This document shows positions 35,842-38,394 of a stretch of 38,394 nt of DNA, in pieces. The notes under the pieces were generated by a model. The model had not been told where the DNA came from, did no database searches, and saw nothing but the letters and a program-made list of their open reading frames with translations. Position 1 is the stretch's first letter. Each line of letters begins with the position of its first letter. The DNA lies in NCBI GenBank assembly GCA_903872565.1, contig CAIQLG010000279.1:1-38394 (forward strand), in the 5' to 3' direction. Both the position numbers and the translations under genes were made by a program. The DNA is from an uncultured Lentisphaerota bacterium. Its GTDB lineage: Bacteria; Verrucomicrobiota; Lentisphaeria; Victivallales; GWF2-50-93.

Positions 35842-36349
35842 AGAGAATTGTGAGCCAATTGGCGATTATATTCGAAAAGTAGAAGAAAGAAACACAGAAG
35901 ACAAAAAAGATAACCTTCTTGGCGTTTCTGTCTCCAAGGTATTTATGAAGTCTATTGCAAATACTGTTGGTCCCGATTTTATAATATACAGGCTCGTTAA
36001 AAGAAACCAATTTACTTATATACCCGACACATCAAGACGCGGTGATAAAATGCAAGCTCTTGTTGAACGTTACAATGACCGGGACGAAAATGACATTTTG
36101 AGAAGTGAAGTATATGAGGAAATGGCGGAGCAACTGACCAGCCTGATATGCGAAGTTCACAAAGAGTTTTCTGCTGGTGACGCACTGGGAATTGACTTTG
36201 AAGAAAAAGCATTTTACGACATCCTGAAAGAACTCTGCATAAGACATGACTTTACCTATCCCGAAGATAAATTAATTGAATTGGCTAAAGCTGTAAAAGA
36301 AGTTGAAATATTTGAACAAGCAGAGAATTTCAAGAAAAATCAGAAATGA
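35834..36349 (+). pseudogene. In-frame HsdS-HsdR chimera from deletion
   Basis: One open frame of 171 codons made from two genes. Residues 1-73 (IGDYIRKVEERNTEDK, LLGVSVSKVFMKSIANTVG, IYRLVKRNQFTYIPDTSRRGDK) are the first target-recognition domain of HsdS. Residues 74-171 (ALVERYNDRDENDILRSEVYEEMAEQL, GIDFEEKAFYDILKEL, LAKAVKEVEIFEQ) are the C-terminus of HsdR. The rest of hsdS and nearly all of hsdR are missing. The order hsdM-fic-hsdS-hsdR explains the chimera as one large deletion. It has no helicase or nuclease motif. A short fusion peptide may still be made because it is coupled to fic by an 8-bp overlap. Confidence 0.8.
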
Positions 36350-36455
36350 AAGCGGGAAGAACGGAAAAGGATTTCTTGAAAATTTGATGGGGGTAGCGTA
36401 TCGTTATGGAAAGTTAACTAAACATTTACGATAGCAACTAAATGGAGGAATTGTA

Positions 36456-38330
36456 ATGAAAACGTGGAACATGAAATGGTGCGTGACGCTTGCAGCTGCG
36501 ATGGTAATTTGTTTCTGGCAGACCACGGCGTATGCGCAGATAACCGACAACAACTGGAGTGCGCTTGATCAGGGTTTTGACAACACGGTGAATGCCCTCG
36601 CGGCTAGCACAGACGGCACATTGTATGCTGGTGGCGTATTCGTCAACACCACCGGTGGGATTCTGTGTGATCGTGTCGCCAGTTGGAACGGATCTGTCTG
36701 GAGCAGTATCGGAGGAGGAATTACTGGCAGTGATCCAACCGCTGTAACCTCAATTGCGGTTGCTGCTGATGGTACATTGTACGTGGCTGGTATTTTTACA
36801 GCTGCCGGCGGAGTCCCGTGTAATAACATCGCACGCTGGGATGGGACAAGTTGGAGCGCCTTAAGTTCCGGAATCGACGGTCCCGTGTACTCGCTTGCGA
36901 TTAATAATGCCTCCGGGATATTGTACGCAGGAGGAGCTTTCCTATCTGCCGGCGGAGTTCCGTGCGATAACATCGCAAGCTGGGATGGAACAAACTGGAG
37001 CCCTATGGGCACAGGAATTAACGGCGCAGTTTACACACTAGCTATTGATCCTGCCTCCGGTGTCTTGTATGCGGGAGGTGAATTTATTGCTGCCGGCGGA
37101 GTTCCGTGCGACAACGTTGCGTCTTGGAATGGAACTAACTGGACAGCACTCGGGCCGGGAACGAATGGCTCTATCTCTGCACTTAAAATTGATGCTTATA
37201 GTGAATTGTATGCAGGAGGCGCCTTTACAACTGCCGGCGGAGTGGAGTGCAATCATGTCGCCCGTTGGGATGGGACAACCTGGAATGCACTGGGAGTGGG
37301 AACAGATGGCCCTGTATACTCTCTTACTATTGATAATGCCTCCGGGAATCTTTTTGCGGGAGGCCTTTTCGCAACCGCCGGCGGAGTCACATGCAATAAC
37401 ATCGCACGCTGGGAGCTGACGGGTTGGACAGCATTGGGTTCCGGGACTGATTCCAATGTCTCAGCCCTCAAAATCATCGGCACAAATTTGTATGTAGGCG
37501 GGGTTTTCTCATTAGCCGGCGGGAAGTCGGGAACTCTCAGCATCGCAAGATGCTCCTTGTCCAATCCGGTGACATTGGGGAAGATTTTTCAGCTCTTCCC
37601 GACCAATATCACTGGTTACACTATTGCGAATTTCGCAACAAAACCTTCGGTGAAAGCCACTTATACCGTTCCATTCTCGGATCCGCCGAAAACTGGAAGC
37701 ACCGGGATGAAGCTCATGAACAAGATCACAGGAGTGTCCCCAGCTCCCATCTATGCGGATTTCGAATGGACGAAAACTGTCAAGCTTGTTGACAGCAAAG
37801 AATGGCTTAAGACGGAAACTTGCGCACAGACATTAGCAAGGCTTTTCCCGCCGCGCGCAAAGATCACCTCGCTAAATTGCGAACTCGCCACGAAGATAAC
37901 TTTCACAAATGTGGCAGGAGAAAAAGTCAAGCTCACGGCGGCATCAACAATCAGTGTTGAGCTCATGCCACCGGTCATATACGAGGTGATGTTTACCGAT
38001 CCTCCCGGATTAGTCACCGCTGTTGCCGGCCCTAATACCAGGCTCGCAATATACGGAGCATATTTCGGCAAATCGGCTCCATCAGTGTGGCTGGAATATC
38101 TTGACGGGACCACTGTTAAAAAGCTCAAGTTGAAAGTGCAGAAACCATATGCCTTCGACGATTACAAGGGTGCGCATTTCAAGAGCTGCATGGACATTTA
38201 CGATGGTGACAGTCAGATCAATGTGACAACTCCGGAATGGCCGAGCGGCTGGAATCATTCGGTTCCCCACAACATTGTAATAGACAACAAAGTTGCAAGG
38301 GCTACAACTGCTTTCAACACGATGCCGTAA
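36456..38330 (+). CDS. Secreted repeat (propeller-like) protein with TIG-like domain
   Basis: A 624-residue protein with a signal peptide (VTLAAAMVICFWQTTAYAQ). Residues ~32-370 hold about seven repeats of ~47 residues with the pattern GPVYSLAIDxASGxLYAGG.F..AGGV.CNNIARWDGT.W.ALG.G, which would form a beta-propeller. The remainder has Cys-poor beta domains and, near residues 490-620, a TIG/IPT-like module (GPNTRLAIYGAYFGKSAPSVWLEY). It is likely surface or extracellular. The DNA repeats are visible too: GCCGGCGGAGT recurs five times. The ATG follows GGAGG at good spacing. There is no obvious partner gene. Its function (adhesion, binding) is unknown. Confidence 0.85.
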   Translation: MKTWNMKWCVTLAAAMVICFWQTTAYAQITDNNWSALDQGFDNTVNALAASTDGTLYAGGVFVNTTGGILCDRVASWNGSVWSSIGGGITGSDPTAVTSIAVAADGTLYVAGIFTAAGGVPCNNIARWDGTSWSALSSGIDGPVYSLAINNASGILYAGGAFLSAGGVPCDNIASWDGTNWSPMGTGINGAVYTLAIDPASGVLYAGGEFIAAGGVPCDNVASWNGTNWTALGPGTNGSISALKIDAYSELYAGGAFTTAGGVECNHVARWDGTTWNALGVGTDGPVYSLTIDNASGNLFAGGLFATAGGVTCNNIARWELTGWTALGSGTDSNVSALKIIGTNLYVGGVFSLAGGKSGTLSIARCSLSNPVTLGKIFQLFPTNITGYTIANFATKPSVKATYTVPFSDPPKTGSTGMKLMNKITGVSPAPIYADFEWTKTVKLVDSKEWLKTETCAQTLARLFPPRAKITSLNCELATKITFTNVAGEKVKLTAASTISVELMPPVIYEVMFTDPPGLVTAVAGPNTRLAIYGAYFGKSAPSVWLEYLDGTTVKKLKLKVQKPYAFDDYKGAHFKSCMDIYDGDSQINVTTPEWPSGWNHSVPHNIVIDNKVARATTAFNTMP

Positions 38331-38353
38331 TGTCTGATTAATCTCGCTAAGCC

Positions 38354-38394
38354 TAGATAATCTCGGCGGAAGTCTTTCCGCACGAGATTATCTA
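38354..38394. terminator. Long compound hairpin at the window end
   Basis: Outer perfect 12-bp stem TAGATAATCTCG / CGAGATTATCTA and inner stem GCGGAA / TTCCGC with 4-nt loop and a single bulged A. It lies 24 bp past the repeat-protein stop. It is probably a transcription terminator or a repeat; the window ends inside it, so a following T-run cannot be seen. Confidence 0.55.

Overview
The window looks like a chromosomal segment of an uncultured bacterium from the PVC group (Planctomycetes-Verrucomicrobia-Chlamydiae-Lentisphaerae), most plausibly Lentisphaerae-like. The main clue is a GreA elongation factor carried at the C-terminus of a ~700-residue protein, an arrangement I know from Chlamydiae. 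Supporting clues are a giant macroglobulin-like secreted protein and a Hanks-type kinase with a large extracytoplasmic part. The taxonomic call is inference; no rRNA or tRNA gene is visible.

Layout. 1-3292: a dispersed repeat, a deleted metallo-beta-lactamase-fold pseudogene, a small membrane protein, a membrane-anchored protein with a stand-alone response regulator, then an inverted second copy of the repeat. 3293-11901: a tightly packed + strand operon of zinc-ribbon Ser/Thr kinase, NtrC-like regulator lacking its DNA-binding domain, lipoprotein, long-form GreA and metallophosphoesterase. 11902-13844: a 268-bp gap holding two dif-like sites, then a TatD-like hydrolase and rpe. 13931-17905 (minus): a small secreted charged protein with a clear terminator, then an ispD / alkaline phosphatase / ispG operon whose genes overlap by ATGA. 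18126-26420: proS and a 2124-residue macroglobulin-like protein.

26545-31246 is a decayed type I restriction-modification island. It holds an hsdR remnant in three pieces, an hsdM that is whole except for one in-frame TAG, an intact DUF1016 nuclease-like gene, an hsdS 3' remnant, and radC and VOC-family fragments. 31320-34045 (minus) is a two-gene operon of an apparently active phosphoglucosamine mutase and a paralog that has lost the catalytic serine and metal loop. 34266-36349 is a second hollowed-out type I locus: an hsdM with in-frame deletions, an intact Fic gene, and an in-frame hsdS-hsdR chimera. 36456-38330 encodes a secreted repeat (propeller-like) protein with a TIG-like domain, followed by a long hairpin at the window edge.

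The strongest items for follow-up are the active/inactive phosphohexomutase pair, the tandem dif-like sites, the two type I islands in which the core genes are broken while the embedded DUF1016 and Fic genes survive, and the NtrC-like regulator without a DNA-binding domain encoded directly behind a Ser/Thr kinase. The recurring mode of gene decay here is internal deletion, often preserving reading frame.
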